Shown here piece by piece: positions 27,380 to 37,483 of a stretch of 47,847 nt of DNA. The notes below the pieces were generated by a model. It was given only the letters and a program-made list of their open reading frames with translations, was not told the DNA's origin and made no database searches. The first letter of the stretch is position 1. The number at the start of each line of letters is the position of its first letter. Position numbers and translations under genes: made by a program. Source of the stretch: Rhodobacter sp. GTDB taxonomy: Bacteria; Pseudomonadota; Alphaproteobacteria; Rhodobacterales; Rhodobacteraceae. The stretch spans positions 1 through 47,847 of the forward strand of contig JAIYAE010000010.1 of assembly GCA_027489175.1 (NCBI GenBank), read 5' to 3'.

Positions 27380-28924
27380 CTAGCAGACGACTTCAATCAA
27401 CCTCGGCCCGCGCTGGCCCATCGCCTGGGCAAAGGCTGCGTTGAAACCGGCCATGTCGGCCACCCGCACCCCTTCGACCCCATGCCCCTTGGCCAGCGCC
27501 ACCCAGTCGAGCTTCGGTTCCACCACGTCGAACATCCGCACAACGTTGCGGCCAACCTCGGTCACGCCGACCGCCGCAAGCTCATCCCGCAGGATCTGGT
27601 AGCCGCGGTTGGCGAAGATCACCACGGTTACATCCAGCCCTTCCCGCGCCATCGTCCATAGGGATTGAAGGGTATACATCCCCGACCCGTCGCCTTCGAG
27701 GACCACGACCTTGCGGTCTGGGCAGGCCACCGCCGCCCCTACCGCATTGGGCAGGCCAAAGCCGATGGAGCCGCCAGTGATCGTCAGCGCGTCATGGCCC
27801 CGAGCGCGCTTTAGCCCGGGGGCGAGGTGGTATGAGGCGGAGATGCCTTCATCCACCACCACGGCGTTGTCGGGCATCAGGTGGCCGATCGCCTCACCCA
27901 CTTTTGCCACGGTCAGGGCACCATCCGGCAGGGCGGGCAGGTCAAGGGCCGTGAAATCCTCCGGCCCCAACTCCGCCTCGCCCAGTTCATCGGCAAGGGC
28001 TTGCAGCGTCCAGGCAAGGTCCATCTCACGGGTGCACAGGTCGATTAGGCGGGTGTTGGGGTCATCGGGGGTGGAAGGCAGGCCCGGATATGCGAAGAAC
28101 CCGGCAGGCCGCGTGGTGCCGCAAAGCACAAGGGCGGGCGCGCCGGCGAGAAGCTTGAGGTTGTCTTCGATCCGGTAAGCCATGCGTTCGATCTTCACCG
28201 CCCCCGCCCCCCGGCGAAAGCGGCTGACGAAAAAGGGCTGCATCAGCCGCGCGCCTGCTGCCTTGGTCAGCCGTTTGGCGAGAAGGCCAAGGTCAGACCA
28301 AAGGGCCGGGCCATCGACCAGCATAATCGCCCCCGGCTGGCGCAAGGCACGGGCGGCGGCGGCAATCTGTTCATGAGACGGGCGCTGTAGGGTAGGCGGC
28401 GGCGGTGCCACAGCAAACCCCTCTGCCGCGTCCCAGGCCATGTTGGCGGGCAGGATCAGCGTGGCGATCTGGCCGTTCTTGGCGCGGGCGACCTGCACCG
28501 CTTCGGCCGCGTCGCTGGCCACGCGGCCCGGTTCGGCGCAGACCCGCGTCCAGTGCGACACGGATTGGCTGATGCCGACGGTATCGCCCTTCAGGGGCGC
28601 CTCAAACCGCAGGTGGTAATCGGCATGGTCGCCCATGATGTTCAGGACCCCGCTTTGCGCTTTGCGCGCATTGTGCAGGTTGGCAAAGGCGTTGCCGAAG
28701 CCGGGCGCAAGGTGAAGGAGGGTGGCCGCGACCTCACCGCTCATCCGGAAATAGCCGTCTGCGGCGCCGGAAACGCCCCCTTCAAACAGGCTGAGGATGC
28801 AGCGCATGTCGGGGTGACGGTCGAGGGCGGCCACAAAATGCATCTCGGACGTGCCGGGATTGGCGAAACAGACGCGCACCCCGCTGGCGAGGAGAGTCTT
28901 GACCAAAGTTTCTGCACCGTTCAT
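27380..28924 (-). CDS. Thiamine pyrophosphate enzyme, acetolactate synthase-like
   Basis: A 514-residue TPP-dependent enzyme of the acetolactate synthase/benzoylformate decarboxylase group. Three regions are visible: the N-terminal Pyr domain with the catalytic Glu in LSLFEGGVSGAADGY (about residue 48), a central domain, and the C-terminal TPP site GDGSGMYTLQSLWTMAREG followed by FANRGYQIL. It is shorter than true IlvB (about 570) and lacks a neighbouring small subunit, so it is probably a decarboxylase or carboligase of unknown substrate. The ribosome binding site is weak. It diverges from the glycosyltransferase operon 274 bases away. Confidence 0.85.
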   Translation of the reverse strand: MNGAETLVKTLLASGVRVCFANPGTSEMHFVAALDRHPDMRCILSLFEGGVSGAADGYFRMSGEVAATLLHLAPGFGNAFANLHNARKAQSGVLNIMGDHADYHLRFEAPLKGDTVGISQSVSHWTRVCAEPGRVASDAAEAVQVARAKNGQIATLILPANMAWDAAEGFAVAPPPPTLQRPSHEQIAAAARALRQPGAIMLVDGPALWSDLGLLAKRLTKAAGARLMQPFFVSRFRRGAGAVKIERMAYRIEDNLKLLAGAPALVLCGTTRPAGFFAYPGLPSTPDDPNTRLIDLCTREMDLAWTLQALADELGEAELGPEDFTALDLPALPDGALTVAKVGEAIGHLMPDNAVVVDEGISASYHLAPGLKRARGHDALTITGGSIGFGLPNAVGAAVACPDRKVVVLEGDGSGMYTLQSLWTMAREGLDVTVVIFANRGYQILRDELAAVGVTEVGRNVVRMFDVVEPKLDWVALAKGHGVEGVRVADMAGFNAAFAQAMGQRGPRLIEVVC

Positions 28925-29198
28925 CCGAAAACTATGTCCCTTTGCAGCAGGTTGGTCGGCCCTTCACGGCAGGTTGACCGGGATTTGGCCGGAAAGGCAA
29001 CAGGTTCAGGCGGAATCAGGGCGGTCGTTCGCCAAGGCGCTTGACTTCGAATTCCTCTCAATCACCGTCAGGTCGCCATACTTTTGCCGCTCTGGAAACG
29101 CCCAGTGCTGGGGCGAAATCGGCTTTGGCTGCGGAGTATTGTGGATGAAACCTGGTGCGGAAATTGTGCAACTTGGCATGGATCACCGAGAATTGCCC

Positions 29199-30158
29199 AT
29201 GACGTCGCCCTTGCGCCGCGTCACGCTGATTGTTCCGGTCTTCAACGAAGAGGGCGGAATTGGCCCCTTTCTTGCCAAGGTCGATACCGTGATTGCCGAT
29301 CTGGCGCAGGTGGTGACCTTTGACATCCTGTTCGTCAACGATGGCAGCCGCGATGCCACCGAACGGCATGTGCTGGCCGAGGCGGCGAAGCGGTCGGACG
29401 TGTCGCTGATCAACCTTTCCCGCAACTTCGGCAAAGAGGCCGCGCTGATCGCCGGGCTGAACAATGCCACGGGCGATGCGGTGATTCCCCTGGATGTGGA
29501 CCTGCAGGACCCGCCCGAGGTCATTCACCAGATGATTGACCGTTGGACCGCCGGGGCCAAGGTGGTGAACGCCCGCCGGTCGCGCCGCAGTGGCGATACC
29601 TGGCTGAAAGCGAAATCGGCCAATGCCTTCTACCGGATTTTCAACGCCCTTTCGGAACAGCCGATCCCCCGCGATGTGGGTGATTTCCGCCTGATGGACC
29701 GTGAGGTGGTGGATGTCATCAACCAGCTTGGCGAACGGTCGCGCTGCAACAAGTCGCTGTTTTCCTGGGTGGGGTTCGAGACGGTTGAGGTCACCTACGA
29801 ACGCCCCGCGCGTGAGATTGGCGAAACCCGCTGGAACTACTGGAAACTGTGGAAGCTGGCGCTGGATGCGATCTTTTCATCTTCCACCGTGCCGCTGCGG
29901 ATCTGGACCTATTTCGGGATGGTGATGGCCGTGGTGTCGCTGATCTATTCGCTGTTCATCGTGGCGCAAACGGTGATCTTCGGGATCGACGTGCCGGGCT
30001 ATGCGTCGACCGTGATCCTGATCCTGGTGTTCGGCGGGCTGAACATGTTCGCGCTGGGGATCATTGGTGAATATGTCGGGCGGATCTATACCGAGGTGCG
30101 CCAGCGCCCGCTGTATGTGATCCGGTCGCAGCACACCTCAGCCAAGGCGGAGCGGTAA
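29199..30158 (+). CDS. GtrB-type polyprenyl-phosphate glycosyltransferase
   Basis: A 319-residue family 2 glycosyltransferase that would transfer a sugar to undecaprenyl phosphate on the cytoplasmic face. The GT-A fold shows VIVPVFNEEGG-type start, VNDGSRD (about 47-53) and the metal-binding DVDLQDP (99-105), and the two C-terminal membrane segments of GtrB (about 232-255 and 268-292) follow. The start at 29199 has GAGAA nine bases upstream; an ATG at 29178 lacks one. It is followed by the methyltransferase one base later and GtrA, forming an operon for decorating a surface glycan. Confidence 0.88.
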   Translation: MTSPLRRVTLIVPVFNEEGGIGPFLAKVDTVIADLAQVVTFDILFVNDGSRDATERHVLAEAAKRSDVSLINLSRNFGKEAALIAGLNNATGDAVIPLDVDLQDPPEVIHQMIDRWTAGAKVVNARRSRRSGDTWLKAKSANAFYRIFNALSEQPIPRDVGDFRLMDREVVDVINQLGERSRCNKSLFSWVGFETVEVTYERPAREIGETRWNYWKLWKLALDAIFSSSTVPLRIWTYFGMVMAVVSLIYSLFIVAQTVIFGIDVPGYASTVILILVFGGLNMFALGIIGEYVGRIYTEVRQRPLYVIRSQHTSAKAER

Positions 30159-30159
30159 T

Positions 30160-30888
30160 TTGGAACGCGCCGTCTTTGACCGGATGAATGAGCTGGAGTC
30201 GCAGCATTGGTGGTTCGTGGCACGCCGACAGGTGATTGCGGCGCTGATCGGCCGGCATCTGAAACACCGTGACCGCGTGACCATCCTTGAGGCGGGCTGC
30301 GGCAGTGGCGGCAACCTGCAGATGCTGGGCCAGTTCGGGCAGGTGGATGCGTTCGAATATGACGGGCCGGCGCGGGAAGCGGCGAAGGTGAAGTCCGGGC
30401 TTGATATCCGGTTTGGCGCCCTGCCGATGGAGCTGCCCTTCGATGACCGGCGCTATGACCTGATCGGTCTTTTTGACGTGCTGGAGCATGTGGAGGCGGA
30501 TGCCGCCTCACTGGCCGCGCTGGCGGCGCGGCTGGAAGAGGGCGGCAAGATCCTGGTCACGGTGCCTGCCTTTCCGTCGCTGTGGTCAAGGCATGACGAA
30601 CGCCACCACCACTATCGCCGCTATACCCGGGCGAGCCTGGCCAAGGCGGCGGCCGAGGCGGGGCTGCGGGTCAGCTACAGCAGCTATTTCAACTTCTTCC
30701 TGTTCCCGCTGGCGGTGACGACCCGGGCGATCAAGCGGCTGACCGGAAGCGACGTGCCGGACGACACGCTGCCGCACAGCTGGGTGAACGGCGGTCTGGC
30801 CCGGATCTTCGCGCTGGAGCGGTTCTTGGTCGGCAAGGTGCGGCTGCCGGTCGGCCTTTCGCTGGCGGCTGTGCTGGAAAAGGCCTGA
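30160..30888 (+). CDS. SAM-dependent methyltransferase in GtrA/GtrB operon
   Basis: A class I methyltransferase of 242 residues. Motif I reads LEAGCGSGGNLQ (about 44-55), and FDVLEHVEADA is a typical motif II/III. The start is TTG (30160): AAGGCGGAG lies about eight bases upstream, one base after the preceding stop. A C-terminal hydrophobic segment (YFNFFLFPLAVTTRAIK) suggests membrane association. It may modify the glycan or lipid carrier made by the flanking genes; this is inferred from position. Confidence 0.85.
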   Translation: MERAVFDRMNELESQHWWFVARRQVIAALIGRHLKHRDRVTILEAGCGSGGNLQMLGQFGQVDAFEYDGPAREAAKVKSGLDIRFGALPMELPFDDRRYDLIGLFDVLEHVEADAASLAALAARLEEGGKILVTVPAFPSLWSRHDERHHHYRRYTRASLAKAAAEAGLRVSYSSYFNFFLFPLAVTTRAIKRLTGSDVPDDTLPHSWVNGGLARIFALERFLVGKVRLPVGLSLAAVLEKA

Positions 30889-30895
30889 TCACGGG

Positions 30896-31270
30896 ATGCT
30901 GGCACAGCTGATGCGGTTTGCGGGGGTGGGCGGGCTGGCAACGGCGGTGCATGTTCTGGTGGCGCTTGCGGTGCAGGCGGCCTTTCCGATCTCGGACCAG
31001 GGGGCCAACCTTTCGGGCTTCGCAGCGGCGGTGCTGTTGTCCTACCTTGGTCATGCGCGCTTTACCTTTGCGGTGACCAGCCAGTCGGTCGCGCAGTTCA
31101 TGCGGTTCTTTTCGCTGTCCTGCCTGAGCCTTGGGATCAGCAGCATGACCGTCTGGCTGATCACGGCCAAGCTTGGTTTCAGCTTCATCGTGGCGATGGT
31201 CGCCGTGTCGGTCGTGGTGCCGATTGCCAGCTATCTGGTCATGCGGTTCTGGGTCTTCGACGAGGCCTGA
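30896..31270 (+). CDS. GtrA-like membrane protein
   Basis: A 124-residue protein with four transmembrane segments, FAGVGGLATAVHVLVAL at the start and YLVMRFWVF at the end, typical of the GtrA family, which flips undecaprenyl-linked sugars across the inner membrane. It completes the GtrB-methyltransferase-GtrA operon. The start lies seven bases after the previous stop. Confidence 0.88.
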   Translation: MLAQLMRFAGVGGLATAVHVLVALAVQAAFPISDQGANLSGFAAAVLLSYLGHARFTFAVTSQSVAQFMRFFSLSCLSLGISSMTVWLITAKLGFSFIVAMVAVSVVVPIASYLVMRFWVFDEA

Positions 31271-31303
31271 CGCCGCCCGCCCCGTTCGACGGCACAGAAA
31301 AAA

Positions 31304-31327
31304 CCCCGCCGTGACATCACGGCGGGG
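31304..31327 (-). terminator. Terminator of ccrM
   Basis: Perfect 11-base stem CCCCGCCGTGA/TCACGGCGGGG with a CA loop. On the minus strand it is followed by TTTTTT (from 31303), a complete Rho-independent terminator for ccrM. A second hairpin, TGTCCCCC/GGGGGACA (31332-31356), lies between it and the ccrM stop. It can also end the GtrA operon from the other side. Confidence 0.85.
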
Positions 31328-31373
31328 CAGTTGTCCCCCAGGCGGTCCGGGGGACAGGCGTGACTGTGAAACC

Positions 31374-32583
<1,210 letters not shown>

Positions 32584-32585
<2 letters not shown>

Positions 32586-33216
32586 AAGGGGTTACAGAAT
32601 TCTCTTGATACAATATGTTGTGGACGGGCTTGAACGAACGTCTATGCCAAGGGGTAACACCTAAAGTTTGAAGCGCCTGCAGGTGTGACTTTGTCGGGTA
32701 ACCGGCGTTCGCCTCCCAGCCGTAGCCGGGGTGCTGTTGCGCCAAATCCACCATGATCCGGTCCCGCGTGACTTTCGCCACGATCGAGGCGGCGGCAATC
32801 GACAGGCAGCGGGCATCACCCTTGACCAGCGACGTCGCCCGGCAGGCCAGCCCGCGCGGGATCAGGTTGCCGTCGATCAGCGCGTGATCGGCGGCCAGCC
32901 CTGCGACCGCCCGCTCCATCGCCAGGTGGCTGGCGCGGAGGATGTTGAGGCTGTCGATCTCCTCGACCGAGGCATGGGCGATGCTGACCTGTGCCTGCGC
33001 CATGATCTGCGCGCAAAGCGCTTCGCGGCGGGCGGCAGTGAGTTGCTTGGAATCGCGCAGGCCGGGGGGGATGCGGTCCGGGTCCAGCCGCACGGCGCAG
33101 GCAGTGACGGGGCCGGCAAGGGGGCCACGGCCCACCTCATCCACACCCACGACAAAGCTGGACCCTGCGGCGATGGCAGCGGCTTCATGGGTGAAATCTG
33201 GGAATGGGATGATCAT
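32584..33216 (-). CDS. rnhB: RNase HII
   Basis: Endonuclease that cuts RNA in RNA-DNA hybrids and at single ribonucleotides misincorporated in DNA. The 210-residue frame shows [10 protein letters not shown] (26-35) with Asp26 and Glu27, the third acidic residue region (ALIDGN, about 113-118) and [14 protein letters not shown]. It is directly upstream of ccrM on the same strand. The terminator-like hairpin at 33251 separates it from the next gene. Confidence 0.96.
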
Positions 33217-33250
33217 GCCACCGGGTTAGCCCGGAATGAGCGGCAGAAAA

Positions 33251-33285
33251 AGAGGGACGGAAGCTGCTCACCCTTCCGTCCCTCT
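33251..33285. terminator. Terminator upstream of rnhB
   Basis: Perfect 13-base stem AGAGGGACGGAAG/CTTCCGTCCCTCT with a nine-base loop. On the minus strand the stem is followed by TTTTCTG, so it would terminate transcription coming from the gene at 33365-33862 before rnhB. Confidence 0.8.
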
Positions 33286-33364
33286 AAGTCGGGCGGGGCT
33301 CAAGGGCACCCCCGCCACGACCCGGGCCACCGCAGCGACCCGAGAGCTTTACCGGCCCCGGGGC

Positions 33365-33862
33365 CTAGCGGCCCGAAAGCCGGAACCCGGCGTCACGCAG
33401 GCATTGCGCGGAATAGACCCGGTCATCCCGGCCGAAAATGCGCGCGTCATTGGCGCAGCCGCGCGGCAGACGGGCGTTGAAGCCTTCCCGCCGCAGGCAG
33501 TTTTCCGAGTAAAGGCTAACCGACCGTTCCGCCCCGTCGATGGAAATGGCACAGACCGCCGGTACCCGATTCTGGCGCACGGGTTCCGGCACGGGTTCCT
33601 GCACCACCACGGGCGGTTGGCGCTTGTCCTTCAGCTCATTCACGATGACGCCGACGACCAGCGCCCCGATCAGCGCCTTGGCAAGGTCATCTTTCTTGTC
33701 GGCCTTCGCGGGCATTGCCGCGCCAAGGACCAACGCCAACACCAGCGCGCCCCCGGTCAGCGCCGTGGCGAAGCGCCGCCCCGACAGGCCGGTTTCCCCG
33801 ACGCCGCCACGGGCGATGGTGCGGGAGTGGCTTCTGAACTCGACAGATCTGCGTGCGGACAT
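33365..33862 (-). CDS. Envelope protein with four cysteines, unknown
   Basis: I do not recognise this 165-residue protein. A hydrophobic stretch at about 34-50 after a 30-residue charged leader could be an uncleaved anchor or late signal peptide (ends AKAD). A second hydrophobic segment follows (AKALIGALVVGVIVNEL, 61-77), then a proline-rich linker (PPVVVQEPVPEPV) and a domain with Cys104, Cys122, Cys136 and Cys154, probably two periplasmic disulfides. AGGAGG five bases upstream supports the start at 33862. It diverges from the pair at 34100 and 34356. Confidence 0.75.
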   Translation of the reverse strand: MSARRSVEFRSHSRTIARGGVGETGLSGRRFATALTGGALVLALVLGAAMPAKADKKDDLAKALIGALVVGVIVNELKDKRQPPVVVQEPVPEPVRQNRVPAVCAISIDGAERSVSLYSENCLRREGFNARLPRGCANDARIFGRDDRVYSAQCLRDAGFRLSGR

Positions 33863-34026
33863 TGGGGCCTCCTGAGGGTTTTGTGGCGGGCCGCTCTTCC
33901 TGGCAGCCGCTCGATGCCCAACCCTCGCCCCCGGCCGGCGGCGTAAGCAATAACACCCCCCTGTTAGCCCATAACGAGGGCAGTCAGGATGGTTGCTATC
34001 CGATAACAGGGCAGGAAAAACCGGCG

Positions 34027-34041
34027 TGATATTGAATATCA
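34027..34041. promoter_or_regulatory. 15-base palindrome in divergent spacer
   Basis: TGATATTGAATATCA: seven-base arms around one central base, very A/T-rich for this genome. It lies 59 bases upstream of the secreted-protein gene at 34100 and 165 bases upstream of the divergent gene. The spacer also holds CCCTGTTA (33959-33966) and its complement TAACAGGG (34004-34011). Both look like operator pairs. Confidence 0.5.
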
Positions 34042-34099
34042 TACTGCCCGCGCGCATTCTTTGGTGGTAATCGAGCAGCCTCCCACCCGGAGCCAAAAA

Positions 34100-34384
34100 A
34101 TGAAAAGACTATTCACCGTCACAGCACTGGCGCTGGTCCTTGCCGGACCCGCCTCTGCGGAATGCTATGCCGACTACAAGGCCAAGCGTGACGAACCGTT
34201 GAAGCTGCATTACGGTGTGGCGCAGGTGTCGGATGGCAACTGCTCACCCGGTGCTGCGGAAGGCGAATTGTCGCCAAGGCTGGCGGCCGATGGCTGGACG
34301 TTGCTGAACGTCCTGTCCACATTCGGGCCAGAAGGCCTTGAAGAAAGGAAAGCGAGTGCCGGAGCCTACTTCCTCCGTTACTGA
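34100..34384 (+). CDS. Small secreted protein, unknown
   Basis: A 94-residue protein with a clear signal peptide (about 1-20, ending ASAE) and a mature part of about 74 residues with two cysteines (ECYADY, DGNCSPG). I do not recognise the family. GGAG lies eight bases upstream of the ATG. Its last 29 bases overlap the next gene, so the two are probably coupled. Confidence 0.75.
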   Translation: MKRLFTVTALALVLAGPASAECYADYKAKRDEPLKLHYGVAQVSDGNCSPGAAEGELSPRLAADGWTLLNVLSTFGPEGLEERKASAGAYFLRY

Positions 34385-35060
34385 AAGCCTCAAGGCCGGC
34401 AACCGCGTGGTTGCCTTCGGTATCGCCGCCATCGTCCTGATCCTGCTGGGTGCAGCGCTTTTCCTGTTCCTGAACCTGCCGGACGCGAATGCGTTCAACG
34501 CCAAGGTGACGCAGATCTTCGTGGAAAACGACGATCTGAACACCGGGGCAGAGATCAAGCTTCTGGAGATTCTGGCGCAGTCCGGCACTTCGTTTTCCGA
34601 GGTGCTGGCGAGCTACCGGTCGGTGATCTTTGTCCTTCTGATCTTCTCTACCGCCCTGCTGATCGCCTCGCTGGTGTTTCTGGTGATGATCATCGCGCTA
34701 AACCGCCGAATCTCGGCGATCCAGCGGTCCGGCATCCAGGTGTCCAGCCTGATGATCAGCCGTGAGGCGCGGGCAGTCTACATCAACGATCTGGAATTCG
34801 CGCTGACCGAAGCCGCGCTGGAGACGCTGAGCGTGCTGGCCGAGGCGCGGATGGATGACGAAGTGCTGACCGGCGCGCAGATCGAGGCGGTGATCTCGGG
34901 CCGGAACGAGGCGGACTGTGATGAGGCCGCCGGGGCAACCCGCGTGAAACGCCTGCGCGACACCCTGGGCAACCAGCTGGTCAGCGAGCTTTTGGTCAAG
35001 ACCATCGCACGGCGCGGCTATGTGCTGGCGGTGGGCAAGGATACGATCCGGATGATCTGA
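34356..35060 (+). CDS. Membrane protein with OmpR-type winged helix
   Basis: A 234-residue protein with an unusual layout. Two hydrophobic segments (about 19-41 and 90-114) flank a periplasmic loop of about 48 residues. The C-terminal part (about 145-227) reads like an OmpR/PhoB winged helix: FALTEAALETLSVLAEA, VLTGAQIEAVI, RVKRLRDTLG and VKTIARRGYVLAV match the order and spacing of the DNA-binding domain (recognition helix and final hairpin). I take it as a membrane-anchored one-component regulator or sensor. The start is GTG (34356) with AAAGGA ahead. It overlaps the secreted-protein gene. Homology is by eye. Confidence 0.75.
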   Translation: MPEPTSSVTESLKAGNRVVAFGIAAIVLILLGAALFLFLNLPDANAFNAKVTQIFVENDDLNTGAEIKLLEILAQSGTSFSEVLASYRSVIFVLLIFSTALLIASLVFLVMIIALNRRISAIQRSGIQVSSLMISREARAVYINDLEFALTEAALETLSVLAEARMDDEVLTGAQIEAVISGRNEADCDEAAGATRVKRLRDTLGNQLVSELLVKTIARRGYVLAVGKDTIRMI

Positions 35061-35063
35061 AAC

Positions 35064-35097
35064 CACAAAGCCCGGACCAAACGGCCCGGGCTTTGTG
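35064..35097 (+). terminator. Terminator after the membrane winged-helix gene
   Basis: Perfect 12-base stem CACAAAGCCCGG/CCGGGCTTTGTG with a ten-base loop, starting three bases past the stop, followed by TGTAAGT. It separates this unit from tRNA-Lys, which converges from the minus strand. Confidence 0.8.
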
Positions 35098-35103
35098 TGT
35101 AAG

Positions 35104-35179
35104 TGGTGAGCCGGACAGGATTCGAACCTGTGACCCGCTGATTAAAAGTCAGCTGCTCTACCAACTGAGCTACCGGCCC
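35104..35179 (-). tRNA. tRNA-Lys (anticodon TTT)
   Basis: Read on the minus strand it folds as a cloverleaf: acceptor GGGCCGG with CCGGCTC, D-arm GCTC/GAGC, anticodon stem around CTTTTAA (anticodon TTT), T-arm with GGTTCGAATCC. Discriminator A and an encoded CCA (35106-35104) are present. It lies between the convergent membrane winged-helix gene and dapF. Confidence 0.95.
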
Positions 35180-35274
35180 CACGAGCGGGGTGATTAGGCA
35201 AGCCCGCACCGGGGGTCAAGGGCAAAAACGCCGCCCTCTGGCAAAAGCGGTCCGGTGGGCGTATATGCCCGGAT

Positions 35275-36126
35275 ATGAAAGACAGCGCAGCCCAGACCGG
35301 CCTGCCGTTCATGAAAATGCACGGTGCAGGCAATGACTTCGTGGTGATCGACCAGCGGGGGCGCGGGCCTGCGGCGGGGCCGGGCATGACGGCTGATCTT
35401 GCGCGCAAGATCGGGGACCGGAACCGAGGCGTGGGCTTCGACCAGCTTGCCGAAATCACGCGGTCGGACAGCGCAGATTTCGGGCTGATCTTCTGGAACA
35501 GTGACGGCACGCAGGCCGGTGCTTGCGGCAATGCCACGCGCTGTGTGGCCGATTATGTGATGCGGGGCCTTGGCGTGGACCGGGTCAGCCTGACCACGGC
35601 GCGGGGCGCGCTGCAAGCGGAACGCACGGCGGATGGCCGGGTCTGGGTGAACATGGGCCGGCCGCAGCTGGACTGGCCTATGGTCCCGCTTGCCAAAGCG
35701 GTGGACCATCTGCATCTGCCCTTGCCGGGCGACCCGGTCGGTATCGGCATGGGCAACCCGCATTGCGTATTCTTTGTCGAAGATGCCGAGGCTGTTGACC
35801 TTGCGACCCTTGGCCCGCAGATCGAGCATGACCCGCTGTTCCCGCAGCGCACCAATGTTGAGGTGGCAAGCCTGATCTCGCCCTGCAGGATGCGGATGCG
35901 GGTGTGGGAGCGGGGGACGGGCATCACGCTCGCCTGCGGGTCGGGGGCCTGTGCGACGGCCGTGGCGGCCCATCTGCGCGGCATGATCGGCCCGAGGGTT
36001 GCGCTGCAGGTGGATGGCGGCGTGCTGGAGGTGGACTGGCGCGACGATGGCGTCTGGCTGACCGGCCCGGTCGCGCGGGTGTTCGACGGGGTGCTGTCGG
36101 CGGAATACGTCGCGGCCGCCAGATGA
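35275..36126 (+). CDS. dapF: DapF, diaminopimelate epimerase
   Basis: Interconverts LL- and meso-diaminopimelate for lysine and peptidoglycan synthesis. The 283 residues carry the two catalytic cysteines: Cys84 in CGNATRC and Cys221 in [23 protein letters not shown] near the start is typical. Its stop overlaps the mtaB start by four bases (ATGA), as often seen in this order. A shorter start at Met13 is possible but the longer one is kept. Confidence 0.97.
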   Translation: MKDSAAQTGLPFMKMHGAGNDFVVIDQRGRGPAAGPGMTADLARKIGDRNRGVGFDQLAEITRSDSADFGLIFWNSDGTQAGACGNATRCVADYVMRGLGVDRVSLTTARGALQAERTADGRVWVNMGRPQLDWPMVPLAKAVDHLHLPLPGDPVGIGMGNPHCVFFVEDAEAVDLATLGPQIEHDPLFPQRTNVEVASLISPCRMRMRVWERGTGITLACGSGACATAVAAHLRGMIGPRVALQVDGGVLEVDWRDDGVWLTGPVARVFDGVLSAEYVAAAR

Positions 36127-37373
36127 ACGCGCCAGTTTTCGCGACCTTGGGCTGCCGTCTGAACGCCTATGAGACGGAAGCGATGAAGGAACTCGCCGCC
36201 GCGGCCGGGGTGTCGGGTGCGGTGGTGGTCAACACCTGCGCCGTCACGGCCGAGGCTGTGCGCAAGGCCAAGCAGGAAATCCGCCGTCTGGCCCGCGAAA
36301 ACCCGGGGGCGGCGATCATTGTCACGGGCTGCGCGGCCCAGACCGAACCCGAGACCTTCGCCGCCATGGCCGAAGTGACCCGCGTTGTCGGCAACCATGA
36401 GAAGATGCAGGCCGAGACCTGGGCCGGGATTGCAGCACCCGACCTGATTGGCGTGACCGAACGGGTGCAGGTCGATGACATCATGTCGGTCCGCGAAACG
36501 GCGGGGCATTTGATTGACGGGTTCGGGCGGCACCGGGCCTATGTGCAGGTGCAAAACGGCTGCGACCATCGCTGCACGTTCTGCATCATTCCTTATGGCC
36601 GTGGAAACTCACGCTCCGTCCCCGCCGGGGTGGTGGTGGAGCAGATCCAGCGGCTGGTGGACCGGGGCTTCAACGAGGTGGTGCTGACCGGGGTCGACCT
36701 GACCAGCTGGGGCGCCGACCTGCCCGCCACGCCGCGCCTTGGGGATCTGGTGCGGCGTATCCTGAAGCTGACGACGGTGCCTCGGTTGCGGATCAGCTCT
36801 ATCGACAGCATCGAAGCCGACCCCGCGCTGATGGAGGCGATTGCGACCGAACCGCGCCTGATGCCGCATCTGCACCTATCCTTGCAGGCGGGCGATGACC
36901 TGATCCTGAAGCGGATGAAGCGGCGGCACCTGCGCGACGACGCGATCCGGTTCTGCGAGGAGGCGCGCAGCTTGCGGCCCGACATGGTCTTTGGGGCCGA
37001 CATCATCGCGGGTTTCCCGACCGAGACCGAAGAGATGTTCCAGCAGTCGGTGAAGCTGGTGGAAGATTGCGGGCTGACCTTCCTGCATGTCTTTCCCTAC
37101 TCGCCCCGCAAGGGCACGCCTGCCGCCCGGATGCCGCAGGTTCGGGGGCCTGAGATCAAGGACCGCGCCGCGCGGCTGCGGGCCGTGGGGGATGCGGCCC
37201 TTGGCCGGCATCTGGCGTCGCAGGTGGGGCGGACCCACCGGGTGCTGACCGAAGGGCCAAGGCTGGGCAGGACCGAGGGCTTTGCCGAGGTGGCTTTTGC
37301 AACGGACCAGCCCGAGGGGACGATCCTTGAGGTTCGGGTGACAGCCGCGGATGGCGCGCGGCTGCTGGCGTGA
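36123..37373 (+). CDS. mtaB: MtaB, tRNA t6A37 methylthiotransferase
   Basis: Radical-SAM enzyme that adds a methylthio group to N6-threonylcarbamoyladenosine at position 37 of tRNA. The 416-residue frame shows the three UPF0004 cysteines (Cys11, Cys39, Cys70), the radical SAM motif CxxxCxxC (Cys147, Cys151, Cys154 in [10 protein letters not shown]) and a C-terminal TRAM-like part. It overlaps the dapF stop (ATGA). A small hairpin (37373-37394) follows the stop. Confidence 0.94.
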   Translation: MNAPVFATLGCRLNAYETEAMKELAAAAGVSGAVVVNTCAVTAEAVRKAKQEIRRLARENPGAAIIVTGCAAQTEPETFAAMAEVTRVVGNHEKMQAETWAGIAAPDLIGVTERVQVDDIMSVRETAGHLIDGFGRHRAYVQVQNGCDHRCTFCIIPYGRGNSRSVPAGVVVEQIQRLVDRGFNEVVLTGVDLTSWGADLPATPRLGDLVRRILKLTTVPRLRISSIDSIEADPALMEAIATEPRLMPHLHLSLQAGDDLILKRMKRRHLRDDAIRFCEEARSLRPDMVFGADIIAGFPTETEEMFQQSVKLVEDCGLTFLHVFPYSPRKGTPAARMPQVRGPEIKDRAARLRAVGDAALGRHLASQVGRTHRVLTEGPRLGRTEGFAEVAFATDQPEGTILEVRVTAADGARLLA

Positions 37374-37394
37374 CCTGTCCCGGGCAGGGACGGT
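37373..37394 (+). terminator. Hairpin after mtaB
   Basis: ACC-GTCCC/GGGAC-GGT stem around GGGCA with one bulged T, starting at the last base of the mtaB stop codon. The core TGTCCC-GGGCA-GGGAC resembles the hairpin at 27290-27319. There is no U tract. Confidence 0.45.
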
Positions 37395-37483
37395 GTGGAG
37401 CACAAGCGATTCCAACAGCTTGGCGGAGGCATTTACGAAATGTTCAGGCTTTCAGCTCGGGCAAGCACAGCGGGAGGGGGCAG

